Below, piece after piece: positions 1 through 10,684 of a DNA stretch of 64,000 nt. Origin of the DNA: Taiwanofungus camphoratus (taxonomy: Eukaryota; Basidiomycota; Agaricomycetes; Polyporales; Taiwanofungaceae); the NCBI GenBank assembly GCA_003999685.1, contig CP021224.1, positions 868,001 to 932,000 on the forward strand, written 5' to 3'. The notes beneath the pieces were generated by a model, which had not been told where the DNA came from, searched no databases, and saw only the letters and a list, made by a program, of their open reading frames with translations. Positions within the stretch are counted from its first letter, which is position 1, and the number at the start of each line of letters is the position of its first letter. Position numbers and translations under genes: made by a program.

Positions 1-3000
1 CAAGATTGGCAAGACTGAGGTTCAAAGTCCGTTGACGGACATTGTTAAAGTATGCTGGCGCGATGATGAGGAATTGCTCGGTCTCGCAGTTCAAAACAAG
101 GTCCGCCAGTTCCCTGTCACGAGTAGGCTCCTCTGAGGTCGACTGCAAGATGGGAATTACTGCCAAAGCAGCCATACAAATATTCACAGTCGCACAGTTC
201 AAACTCGTATTTAGTAATTTTTGGCGTGATAGCATCAGACGGCCGACATCTTGAGTTGTGCGTACGGAGCCAAAGTCATCCTTGTCGTCCACATCCATAT
301 CATGAGGCCGTTTGACATCGTTCTCCAGCCTACTCCCCAAAACGAGGCGGATGACATTTCGTATAGAAGTCATCAAACTTGCGAAAGCATCCTGGACCTG
401 TGATAGCAGAAACATACGGTTAAAATGACCGCTACCGTAATATCCCTCGATGGAACCACTCACATCAGAACTCCTGAAAACCAGACGTTGAAGTTGACGA
501 CGAGCTGCACAAAGCTGCTGATGATGCGACACATTCACTGATTGTAGAGATCTGAGGATGCGTTTCCGGATACCGGTACCCTCATTGGGTGTCAATAAAG
601 TCTCCCAAACAGAGTGATCACGGTCGCTGTCGCTCGCGATAACCAGTGGCTGAAGTCCAGACACTACCAGGGCTCTCTCCTCCGAAGTCCATCGCTGATC
701 CGTGATCAGCGGGATTATAGATCCAGCCAGCTTACACGCCATCTGAACGACGCGCCTGTTTGACTGCGTGCCATTCAAGACCAGAGTGGCCTCAAAAATT
801 AGAACTATCATTGACAGATCGAGGAAGGCGCGAAGCTTTTCGGCCGTGATGTGCTCTGTACCTGATTCCAAGATTGCGGCAACTTCTTCCATTGATTTCA
901 ATAAGAAAGCTGAAATTCTACGTTCTCGACCCCGCGGCTGAGCCAGATCGGACACGTCAACGACTTCGAGTCGGATCCCCTTAGTGTCACTTGCTGTGAT
1001 GCCGTAGCTCGTATCTTTGGTCAACGAAGAGTCAACACTCATTGAACTCGTCTCCCGGAATGGAGGCAAGGAAGCGCACAATAGGAAATTCCGAATACTT
1101 GCGGTACGATGTTCTTCAATGAGAGATTCCACGATGGGAGATTGGGGCAACAGCAGACCACACATGAGCTTGCTTCTTCTTGACAAAGCACATATGCTCT
1201 CGAGCAACATCAGCACGTCAGTTGACGTATGCAACGGCATCCTCAACCTCCTCCCTCTGTCCACCCTCCATGCATCCATGAGCCAAGTCAGCACCTTTTC
1301 CTCTAGTTGCAACCTGTACAACCTGACATCTTGGTTTGCGACGCGTAAACACAACGTCAGAAACCAGCAAACAGAGTCGTAGGGAAACGCAGGGCCTTGT
1401 ACGTCGAGATCTTTGGCCAGTGTTTCTATCTCAACGAAAACACGTTGCGACGTCAACAAGGTTGTGGAGTGGAATAGGAGTACATGTGCCGCATGACATG
1501 CTGCGCGAGATACGGCTGGGACAGTCGAACGCCGCATAGCGTGAGTCCAGACGGAGTCCCAAGTGGCAGTATCGAAGGGCGGGCAAATTGATCGGGAGCT
1601 GTTAGCGTGAGCAATGGCGGCAAGACACAGAAAAATCCACGATTGAATCAGACCATCCTCAAACGAGACGAACTGGAGAAGAGTAGAGATGACATCTTGT
1701 GTCAAACTACCATGTAAGATGGACCAATGTCTGTCAACGAAGAACAGTAAAATTTGAAGATGATAGGCCCGTATGCTAGATGTTGCTTGTGTCCGAATTG
1801 AATATAATAAGGAAGCAATAGGATTCTCAAGCTTGATCCGCTTGCCTATATTTTTTTTACCTTTCAGTGCCATTGTGTGAGTCGATTCTGAAAGCAGATA
1901 CAACTGCAGACCGATAAAGACGTTAGTTGGCGATGATTTGCAGGAAAGCGATTACAGGTACCTTTTTAGCACAGTCTGCTTGGAGCTCAAGTACAGCCCA
2001 AGCCAAGGCTTGATTTGGGTCAAAGTGCCATCCATACCGAAACGTATTTGCAACGAATGCCCTACTAGTGTCCTCTGATCCATCCGATCGAATAAGCTGT
2101 AGCCTTAAGGCATCCAATGATAAACCATCGGTTCCCCATCGACTTTCTGCCTCTCCATTAAGTAGGTTCCAAAGCTTCGCAATGCTAAACCCGTATCGAG
2201 TACTGGCCAGGCGGTCGTCTTCCGTCTGATCCTCCGTCAGGAAAGGAAACAGCGTCCGTAACACCACAAGTAAATCTTCTTTCATTCTCTGGTTCTTGGT
2301 ATTCCATAGGCCCACTAGCCTATCCCATGTCGTTTCAGCGAACTTGCTGACGAGTGTGCAATGATTCAAGGCAATATCTGGTAGAGTTGCAGAAAGTGCT
2401 TGTAAACAATCATGATACAGAGATGTGTCCGGAGGATAAGTGCGAACAAATCGCTCAAATCGATTCATGACAGCAGCAGGAAGGTAAGTATAATTCGATG
2501 CGAGAAGGGGTGCAGACGATGACCGCAACAACGTTCCAATGATGGACATAAATTCAATCTGCTCCTTAGATACTGGTTTTGACTGTGAGACTTTCGGCGC
2601 AGAAGAGGCCGCACGAGAAGCGTGGGGTAAGGATGTTTGCTTTGGACTCTGGTAACGGCGCTTTCGTGTCGTGTTGGACGTAGACGTGGAAGGTGTACCA
2701 ATATCCTCTTCTTCTTCATCGCCTTGAACCAAGTCGGAAACATCGATATCTGTCCCGAGTGCAACGCTATCCTCTCTTGAATCATCTTGGTCCCGGTCTT
2801 CGTCCAAGCGTTTGCGAAGTGGATCACCGAGAACCACATTAAACCCTAATTCCAGAATATTGACCCACATGCCGTCATCCAAGTGATCCAAGTGCGGTGT
2901 CCACTCGAGAATACATCGGATCGTCTTCACATAGTCCAGAGCCACTGCGCCAAAGAGCTTTCCATCGTGCACCATAGTTTGTAACAAATGAACAAGTAAA

Positions 3001-3320
3001 GGCTTGATAGCCTTCTTGTTCATCATATGAACACTACGCTCTGTCAACCACCGCACGACAGCCGCCGCTTCACTCAATCTGCGCACAGCGGCAGCACCCC
3101 CGGACGCAGTGGCTCCCCTCTTTGCTTTCTCGCTAAGGACAGCTGTAAATAGAGCTTGGAATATAATGAGCCAAGCGCGTCCATCTCGCTTCTCATCCAC
3201 ATTCAAAATGACAGAATCGTGCGCAAACGCGGTACGGAGGGACGACAGGCCTTCCTGACGATCCCTGACCTTGTCGCTTTTGAGTTGTTCGAGGATGACA
3301 TTCAGGGTGTTCCTATTCAT
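1..3320 (-). CDS. TEL1: Tel1/ATM-type PI3K-like checkpoint kinase, N-terminal part (runs off the window)
   Basis: Only the N-terminal helical solenoid is in the window; the FAT and kinase domains would lie beyond base 1. The first exon starts at the ATG at 3320 and encodes about 450 residues. Its first residues, LEQLKSDKVRDRQEGL, fit the Tel1/ATM N-terminal (TAN) motif, which in this family serves telomere length control and DNA damage signalling. The exon ends near 1962 (AAG followed by GTACCTG), and coding continues on the minus strand to the window edge as alpha-helical, leucine-rich sequence. An acidic, serine-rich, probably disordered stretch lies around residues 185-230. Known role: nuclear kinase recruited to double-strand breaks through MRN. 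The call rests on the TAN-like start, the solenoid character and the size; the kinase domain is unseen. Confidence 0.8.
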
Positions 3321-3615
3321 GATATTGTCGAGACGAAAAGCATCGCATAGACGGCGTGAAAAGCAGAACGAGAAACAAAGGCTTGCAATGTAGCCTGGCC
3401 AGAGTCACGGTCAAATGAGGACAATGCGAATCTAGGTCGCGTTATTTGTGATTGTTGGGCTCGCTGCATCGTTGTACATGTACACACCTGAATATTGTTC
3501 AGTATGTACCTTCAATGCGTCCGTTAATCAAACCCCAATTTGGTCACGCTTCCCGTTGATCCAAGTTTAATGTGTGAGGTACAACAGGAATATTATGATA
3601 CAGTCTGACACTAAT

Positions 3616-4852
3616 CTAATAACCTGCTCTCGCTCTCGCTAACGCGGCAGCAATCAATCCCGGCACGTCGTTCGCCTGCACATGCGCACCTACAACGTCA
3701 CCTACATCCTGAGATAAACCTTCTATTTGCGCATCAGCGAGTTGCCGCGTATTGGGCACAAAGAGCAGCGTAATGTGGATCTGCCGAGGTCTTGAATTTA
3801 CAATCGAGGATGCTGGGATGGAGTAAATGAGATGCAGCTCGTTTTCTGAAGGAGAGCGGAAAGATTCGAGTGAGAGTAGGGAGCGATGCAAAGCTAGGGA
3901 AGCCGTAAACCTATTTGCGTAAGGATTGCTCAGAAACTCATAGAGTCCTTATGAGTGAATGAATGACGCACCAGTCATATAAACCAATTATCCGTGCGTC
4001 TTCCACTTCGTCTTTCCCGGCTCTCACCAGCTTCTCCATATCTGCCCTCTCCACTTTGAGCCGCTCCACGTCCCGTGCGCCCTCCTTCACTTTCTCCTTC
4101 ACGTGGTCCACCTTCTCGTTGAGGCTCTGCAGTTCATCGTCAAGCTTTTGCATATCTATTACTTGTAAGTCTAGCTGTGCGTTGGCAGATGGTACGGTGA
4201 GCCGCGGATGTGGATGTGCCTGGCGAAGGCGAGTAAGTTGAAGGCGCGCATCAAGAATCTTGCTTGCCAGAGTGGAAGCTTCCTGCGTCAACGCTTTCGC
4301 CTTGTTGTAATCTAGTGATGTGAACAATGACAATACCGAAGTATGATTTATGGTTACCTTCCTCAACGAGCGGGGCGAGCTTCCGGATATCTCCATCTTT
4401 CTCTGTAAGTCGAGCCTTCGCTGTCTTGAGAGCCATTTTCTTCTCTTCATTTGATAATCTGAGCATTTCGTTGTCCTCAGCGTTGATATTCGGAGCGTCG
4501 TCGCTGACGATGGTCTTGATATACTGATCCTTTGCCTTCTGTTCTAAATATTGCATCTTGAGTCTGCGCAGGAAGGCCTATATCGATGCAGAGGCATAGG
4601 TCCATTTAGCAGAATGATAAGGAGAACGCGACTCACAACCTGCGACGCAACGTTGACCCCTACGACGGCCGGATCAATGAGTCCCTTTCTTCCGTTAAAG
4701 TTTGTTCCGAAATCGCTGAAGGATGAGTTCTGTTGCGAATCAAATTGTTCGCGGTAGTCGATAAGGTGCAGACGCGTATTCTCCAAAGTCGATTGGAGTG
4801 AGCGGGCAGCCTCAAGTCTCGCCGAATGTTCAACATCGATAGCAGGTGCCAT
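3616..4852 (-). CDS. Sos7-like kinetochore coiled-coil protein
   Basis: A spliced gene with ATG at 4852 and stop at 3616. Exon 1 (MAPAIDVEHSARLEAARSLQ) is followed after a GTGAGT intron by AFLRRLKMQYLEQKAKDQYI, which resembles the conserved start of the Sos7 coiled-coil domain (FLRKLKFxYLEQ in relatives). Two more exons carry a long heptad-like helix (SLNEKVDHVKEKVKEGARDV) and then a short globular end. In fission yeast Sos7 is a kinetochore protein that helps Mis12 complex assembly. The next gene downstream on the same strand is Tel1, about 300 bases away. The identification comes from motif memory, not a search. The alternative is another short coiled-coil kinetochore or spindle protein. 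Confidence 0.7.
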
Positions 4853-5350
4853 CGTGATAATTTTGAGCCCGCGTCGCCTTCTTCAACTAAATGATATGTC
4901 CAAAGTTAAGGACGACAATGTGGAAGGGGTGTTCAAGTTGTTTAGATCTGATCGAGACGCGTCGTTCGCGCGTCCATCATGATGATAATCACATGATCGT
5001 TCACTAGACCATCACCTCACTGCGTCCTACTTAATCGTTGCGGTTTCGCATACTTACGTCCGAGTCGCAACCCCTTTTTCGTCCGATGTGGGCCTGGTTT
5101 CTTTCCTTAATATTTCTATTGATTTGTCGTTATATTTGACCTTGTTACCAAAGAGCCACTCTGAACGGCCGTTGGCTTGAGCTCGGAGGACCACCATTCG
5201 AACCTTGATTTCGTTTGCCGTATGTCACCTCACGAAATGAACCCAGAAGGAACACTGTACGTGTTATAAATCAACGTTTGTTATTAGGGAGCTAATATGA
5301 CGGCGATTATACATTAGAAAGTCAGTCGAAGGTGTTTGGGTCTGAGAGGA
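4853..5350. other. Intergenic stretch upstream of the Sos7-like gene
   Basis: No coding frame with fungal-type codon use is visible. The part next to 4853 presumably holds the promoter and 5' leader of the Sos7-like gene, including the ACGCGT at 4957. The rest, up to the decayed F-box copy, shows nothing I can name. Confidence 0.4.
4957..4962. promoter_or_regulatory. Candidate MCB element (ACGCGT) upstream of the Sos7-like gene
   Basis: The palindrome ACGCGT lies about 105 bases upstream of the Sos7-like start codon, with further CGCG sequence beside it. In fungi this hexamer is bound by MBF and gives G1/S expression. A 6-mer occurs by chance about once per 4 kb, and I saw ACGCGT many times in coding sequence here, so it is only a candidate. 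Confidence 0.25.
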
Positions 5351-6228
5351 TGCGCAATGTCGCTGGCCCCTTCAAAAACATCGGTCGTTAGGGCAGATAC
5401 CTAGAAGGGGATATCTCAATGCATGATTCTGCGGTGTTGCAGCTCAAATCTCAGCTGAATATGCTCACACCCATGGGCCGCCTTTGTTAGCGAGTGCTTC
5501 CATCGAGCTTGCTTTTCAGGCAAGTCTTACAACAAGAACAGTGACCAGATACTACGATTACTATTCGTGGATTGAAGCTTGTTACGTCTGCTTTCTACGG
5601 CGGGCAATTACCATTGGGTGCCCCCGATTGTGGGACCACATTGCTGTCTCAAGTCCCTGATGGACTGCAGAGTTGACGCGTTCAAAGATGATGTCATTGG
5701 CGGTAGTGGCTTATATTTCTATTGAATACCAGACTGAAAGAACACTGCAAGTTGATTCTCTAGGAAATTCGCCGCATTCGCGAACTTCGTGCATGCGTCA
5801 CTCAACGCGTGCTAGGTGACAGCGTAACAAGGATAGATACCCCGGCATGTATCCTCCAGTATCGAAGAAATATACCCCCAATGCATTTCAGTATTATCGT
5901 CTTCACCTGGAGGTCCGGAGGTGTCCCTTATCTTGTAACAGCCCACACATTAAAGCATCTTATCATCGTAGGTCGTCCAGGAAATAACATGCCAAACATT
6001 GGCGTAATTCATGGCACATTACAGCAATTATCCTTATTGGAAACTCTAACGTTGGAGCTCTGCCACCCCAGAAGTCTGTCGTCTCGCAATTTGTTACTTT
6101 ACCTTGTCTTTATTCCGTGCGGCTCAATGCGTCCACTGTCGATTGCGCAAACTGCCTCAAACACAAGTCATGTATCTGATGAATGCAAAACTCCCTGTTT
6201 CGATGAGATTGATAAGAAAGAGCGGTGA
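5350..6228 (+). pseudogene. Decayed F-box protein gene
   Basis: Pieces in different frames match the intact F-box gene that follows on the other strand. At 5434-5466 the frame reads VLQLKSQLNML (intact copy: VLELKTRLNTL). Around 5597-5660 it reads RRAITIGCPRLWDHIAV (intact copy: WRAVALDCPELWSRIVV). Near 5935-6070 it reads LKHLIIVGR and then LSLLETLTLELCHP (intact copy: LRHLEIISH and LSLLESLILEDVIP). Between them are stops and frame changes, including a TAG directly where the F-box LPPEIL should begin, and the C-terminal third is missing. It ends 40 bases before the stop of the intact gene, so the two are tail to tail. I infer an inverted paralogous copy that lost function. Confidence 0.7.
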
Positions 6229-6267
6229 AACGGTATAGCATACTGACGGCACTACTAGTCAAATTCA

Positions 6268-7959
6268 TCAGTCACTTCCACCCGAAAGATCGTCAGAATC
6301 GTCACGGTATAGTCCATAATACTCCCCCAATTCACCTTCGTCTTCCGATTCGTCGATGTTAATAATGCCATCCCATGATACCGTTACTGCGATCTCCCGG
6401 AGAAGACCGATGTCTATCTCGTCTACATTGGCACATTTGGTGAGAACCAACTTTCTGATTTCCGCTCCATATTCATACCGCTCACTGAGACAATCAGCCA
6501 GCGCTCCTATAAATCCACCTAGATCTCCATTTTCATAATCAAAGCGCTCTTGCAAACGGACCTGGTTTAATTTGAGAACGCGCAATTGTGGGAGGAAGTA
6601 AGTGATGTTTGTTCCTTCGTCCATCTCCCGAATATGTAGCGCGCGGGGAAGATCGACCGACACGTTGCAGGCTTGCAGTGTGGATAGTCTTTTCATATGA
6701 CCAAAAGCCTCCAGCCAACCAGAATCCGACATGAACGATATTCCCGACACATCAAGCCTCCGCACTTCGGACAGCGGAAGGCATCTGCAGACCGTCTTTA
6801 ATACGTCCTGATAATCACAATACGAAATCCTGAAGTCAAATTTGCTTGGAATTGCTTCGGACTCGGGACCGAATGATTGCTGGACATCATAACCTCGTAC
6901 GCGAACGCCACCACACGTCGCCTGGTGGACGGATAACATGTGCAGGGGGAGTATTGTAGAGACCTTTGCGGCTAAACAGGGCGCAAGATCTTGTACGCCT
7001 CTCCGAAAGCTGCAATTGAGTACAATGCTCACTAATTTTGGAAGGTCAAGATGATTTAGGACATTCGCACAGTCAATAGTGGCCGCCAGGAGTTCAATGG
7101 ACAGTAAGTTGGGTAATGTGATAGGTCGAGATACCACTGGGATCACTGTCGTGTCCGAGGGAAGAGAGGGTATCACGTCTTCAAGGATCAAACTCTCCAG
7201 AAGAGATAAATTTTCCAGAGCGTCCAGCATGTCGGACATCCGCAGATTGTCATTTTGGTGGCTAATGATTTCGAGGTGTCTCAACTTGTGACAAAAGTGA
7301 ATACTATCCCAATGAAAGGTGTCGTGGTGAATCACGAGTCGCCGCAGGTTTGGCATTTGTCCATTGAGCCATAGCACTGATTCAGGATTCCACGAGTCCC
7401 CCAAAGTACTCCTTGGAGCAGTGACACAGAGATCTTGGATACGTGAATACTCTTTCAAAACTAGCTCGAGCGCTTGCTCCTTCTCCATTCCATATCTGCT
7501 GAAGTCTGCTACGACCTGTAGAGGGGCTTGCTTTGAACGCGCTAGCATTTCTCTAGTCCATTGCAAACGTGGTATGACGACAATGCGGCTCCATAGTTCA
7601 GGGCAATCCAGAGCAACGGCTCTCCAATGGGAACACACTTGAGTGACTCTGACCCACGCATATGTAGCACATGCGTTGCATCTTAGAAACAGGGCTTTTG
7701 GAGCGCGGGCATATCGGATGAATATCTCCACCAATATTTCTGGAGGAAGAACAGAGATGGGTACCAATGTGTTCAAGCGCGTCTTGAGCTCCAGTACGGC
7801 ACGATTGTGTGTAGCGATCTCTTCTTCTATAATTTTCCGAAGCGTGTCCGCCTCACGCGATGGAGGAACCATAACATCAACTGCCACGATTGCTTCGTCT
7901 GTCAAGTTGATGTGAGTCGCACTCTGACAAGTATGGGTGCTCGACATACAGCAACTCAA
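6268..7959 (-). CDS. F-box protein with leucine-rich C-terminal region
   Basis: An intronless 563-residue frame. A helical N-terminal segment (about residues 35-65) is followed by the F-box motif VLPPEILVEIFIRYA near residue 70, then WRAVALDCPELWSRIVV, the layout of the large Agaricomycete F-box family. The rest has irregular leucine-rich segments typical of substrate-binding F-box tails, ending in an acidic tail rich in Asp, Glu and Gly. Known role of the family: adaptor of SCF ubiquitin ligases that binds Skp1 through the F-box; the substrate cannot be predicted. Such genes are numerous and fast evolving in mushrooms. It is divergent from RAD9, with 240 bases between start codons. Confidence 0.88.
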   Translation of the reverse strand: MSCCMSSTHTCQSATHINLTDEAIVAVDVMVPPSREADTLRKIIEEEIATHNRAVLELKTRLNTLVPISVLPPEILVEIFIRYARAPKALFLRCNACATYAWVRVTQVCSHWRAVALDCPELWSRIVVIPRLQWTREMLARSKQAPLQVVADFSRYGMEKEQALELVLKEYSRIQDLCVTAPRSTLGDSWNPESVLWLNGQMPNLRRLVIHHDTFHWDSIHFCHKLRHLEIISHQNDNLRMSDMLDALENLSLLESLILEDVIPSLPSDTTVIPVVSRPITLPNLLSIELLAATIDCANVLNHLDLPKLVSIVLNCSFRRGVQDLAPCLAAKVSTILPLHMLSVHQATCGGVRVRGYDVQQSFGPESEAIPSKFDFRISYCDYQDVLKTVCRCLPLSEVRRLDVSGISFMSDSGWLEAFGHMKRLSTLQACNVSVDLPRALHIREMDEGTNITYFLPQLRVLKLNQVRLQERFDYENGDLGGFIGALADCLSERYEYGAEIRKLVLTKCANVDEIDIGLLREIAVTVSWDGIINIDESEDEGELGEYYGLYRDDSDDLSGGSD

Positions 7960-8081
7960 ACAAGTTGTTTGACAAGCGTCGGAGGTGGGATATGAATAGA
8001 GACTAAACAGTGTTACGTAGTGCTACGGTTCGATGGGACAGGCGTCAAGTTGTCACGTTGCCATTGCATGTATGTGACCAA

Positions 8082-8087
8082 ACGCGT
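8082..8087. promoter_or_regulatory. Candidate MCB element (ACGCGT) upstream of RAD9
   Basis: ACGCGT sits 113 bases before the RAD9 ATG, in the 240-base divergent region shared with the F-box gene. MBF-type regulation of DNA repair genes through this hexamer is known in yeasts. Single copy, so chance is possible. Confidence 0.3.
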
Positions 8088-8199
8088 TTGACAAGCCGCG
8101 TCGAAGTCGGCGCAGGATACTACACAGCACCCTTGGACGGTGTCCACGGGCTTCATCTTTCATACTGGACAACTTCTTAACTAGCGATAATTTGTCTTC

Positions 8200-10081
8200 A
8201 TGCAGGCAATACTTGATTCCGCTTCACTCAGGCGTAAGTTTTGGCACCGACATCACGTCTTCTCGCCTGTGCACTCACTTACTGGAACTCGGACCAGACC
8301 TGACAAGATCACTTACCTGCCTCTCGAGATACGGCGACGAAATGACCATCTATGCAACCCCAGAAATTCTCGCTCTGTCTTCGACAAATTCATCAAAGTC
8401 AGCCTACTGTCGTTTCAAGTACAGCAAGCAGTTCTTTAGCAGATACAGCGTGGGAGTCCTCTCGGCCTCTGGGGTGTACAACGATAGCATAGAAGAAGTT
8501 CCTACAACCACTGGGCAGCTGCTGACGAAGGTGTGTTTCCATTCTGCATTTAAGATCCTTCCGTGCACGATGATCGGACCTTACACCGCGGCATTTCCAG
8601 TCTTTGTTGTCGATTTTGAAACATAAGACGGTAGAGAAGACAGTCGACAAATGCGAGCTCTCGATTGTTGATCCAGAATATACCGGACAAGCTATATATA
8701 ATGACGAGAATGCAGATACGCTCGAGAGCAGATTGATTGTGCGTTTACACTGCAAACACGGTAACTTCTTTTTGAGAGCTTACACCCCCTTCTATCGTCT
8801 CAAGGGCCAAGAAATATGAATCTACTAATATTTCTTATCAGGTGTCATTAAGACTCATCGCCTGCTACTTCAGGTTCCGACTTCCCTCTTAGCCCCGGGC
8901 GTTCCTGATACACCATACCAGTCACGGCTGACCATCGGTCCGCGACCGCTGAGAGAAATGATAGAACATTTCCCAAACGCAAAAGGAAGTAAGAGTGATC
9001 CTCAGCTGGTATGGAGTTTTGGAGACACAGAAGTACAAGTCAAAAGCCTCGAAACATCAATTGACACTAAGGGTCAGAGGCCATGAGAAATTGACCGACT
9101 TCCACACTGACTCGATTTCTGAACGTTGCAGGCAAGGCGCAGCTCTCGACGGAGTTGACCATCAGTGCAGATGAGTTTGACGACTACAATGTGTGCGAAA
9201 CGCCTGTCACAGTCGCCTTTCATCTTCGGGAATTCAACGTGAGTTGTCTGTGATGATTTATCCTTTCTACCTCATTCATAAGTGTGCAGGCAACGATCGC
9301 TTTTGCCGAAGCGTCGGCGCTTGCTCTCGACATTCGTTTCACGAACCCCTCAGAACCGTTATTCATCGATGTGGAGGGCGATCTTTCCGAGACCCTCTTC
9401 GTCATAGCCACTAGCCAGGTACCGGGCACTGCCGGGGGTATCTCCGGACAAGTGCATCAGATGCAATCAAAGGGGAAGAAGCGCGAGCTGGAGGAAGATA
9501 CCGACCCGAGTGTCCGGGGCTCTAGACCAGGGTCGGGGGCGGGCGACAGCAGGCCGACCGAGCGGAAGAAGCCCATGAAGGTCGTGCAGGCGACCGACCG
9601 CATGTCCCTCGCGCGCGAGCTGCATGGCGAGAACCCCAGCGTCTGTGCGACGCCCCGGTCTGTGCGGGGGTCTATGCCACCGCCCTCGTTCCCGGCCCCC
9701 CTGCCCGTGCATTCGCAGGAGCCCGGCCCGTCTGCACGGCCACATGAGCCGCTCTTCCTGCCCAGCTCGCAATTGTCTCAGGCAGACCAGGAGGCGATAC
9801 GGGAGTCTGGGCTGGGCATCGAGTACATGAGTGCGCAGGAGTTTGAGGAGATGCTCGAAGGCGAAGGGGAGGAGGTGGCCTTCGGGCCTGATATGGTGGC
9901 CGACGCCGAAGGTTTGGCCATGGGAGTTGGACAGGACGATCTCGATATTTTCGATGAGATGGAGATGGAGCCTACGCAAAATGATGGGCAAACGAAGGTA
10001 AGGGTGCAGTTTACAATTTATTTTTGAATACAAATTCTGACGACCATTTTTTAGGTATTCAAACCATTGTTTGAGGACTGA
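8200..10081 (+). CDS. RAD9: Rad9, subunit of the 9-1-1 DNA damage checkpoint clamp
   Basis: Seven exons join in frame: 8200-8233, 8298-8530, 8601-8760, 8842-9072, 9132-9238, 9290-9997 and 10055-10081, giving 499 residues. The N-terminus MQAILDSASLRHLTRSLTCL and then LSRYGDEMTIYATPE and NSSKSAYCRFKYSKQFFSRY are diagnostic of the Rad9 PCNA-like fold. The two clamp domains end near residue 290 and are followed by a Ser/Pro-rich, probably disordered tail (exon 6), as in Rad9 proteins whose tails are phosphorylated by checkpoint kinases. The last tiny exon encodes VFKPLFED. Role: with Rad1 and Hus1 it forms the clamp loaded at damaged DNA to activate ATR/Rad3 signalling. An upstream ACGCGT may give cell-cycle control. 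Confidence 0.95.
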
Positions 10082-10393
10082 GGTCATTTAATCCGTGTCT
10101 CCAACGAATTGCAATCGCAATACATCTCCATAATGCTACTCATACAGAACAATTATAAATACAGCGGGCAGAACTGACCGTATGCAAGTTGGGTCGTAAA
10201 CGATCGTGACGTCATGATTTTAAAGTATAGCTCTATGATATGTCCAAGATGCTTGTGATCCATAGGTTAGCGTCATCTGGTATGTGATAGTCGTTATGTC
10301 CTATCATGTCCAAGCTCCTAAGCACGGAGTATTTACGGAGCATGAGAAGATGTACTCACATATTGGATGGCGGCAAAGCTCCGTACACCCCTA

Positions 10394-10684
10394 TTAAATA
10401 TACCGCGAAGAGTTTGATAATGGTGATCCGCCGCTGCGGAACATGTCTCGTAGGTCGAAGGAGCTCTTCTTCCTGCGGATGGTGTGCAGGTGGGGCAGAC
10501 TAGGGAGGTCTTTGTGTATGCCCTGTGTCTCCTTCGGCAGCAGCATATCGTCCATGTGGTCGCCTTGCGGGAACGGTGTATCGTTCATCTGGGGTTGGAT
10601 AGAGGGAGGGAATTTAAACATAGCGATATCTGAGGTCGTGGTCGTGGTCGTGGACAGTCGTAACATGGGAATGGTGTAAAGCAT
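10394..10684 (-). CDS. Possible small protein gene (96 residues, unknown)
   Basis: An intronless frame with a TATAAG box at about 10704-10709 on the minus strand, roughly 20 bases before the first ATG; the second ATG (residue 7) could be the real start. The product has a run of six threonines, a proline-rich middle (FKFPPSIQPQMNDTPFPQGD) and a basic segment, RRKKSSFDLRDMFRSGG, that looks like a phosphorylation or docking site. No signal peptide or membrane segment. I recognise no family. The (GTGGTC)-like repeat behind the threonines at about 10636-10660 could produce a chance frame, so the call is tentative. Confidence 0.35.
   Translation of the reverse strand: MLYTIPMLRLSTTTTTTSDIAMFKFPPSIQPQMNDTPFPQGDHMDDMLLPKETQGIHKDLPSLPHLHTIRRKKSSFDLRDMFRSGGSPLSNSSRYI

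Noticed and set aside
9467-10087. Long minus-strand frame (206 codons) antisense to RAD9
   Set aside because: It is the mirror of the GC-rich Rad9 tail exon, full of Arg/Leu/Pro, with no domain. The plus strand is clearly the gene.
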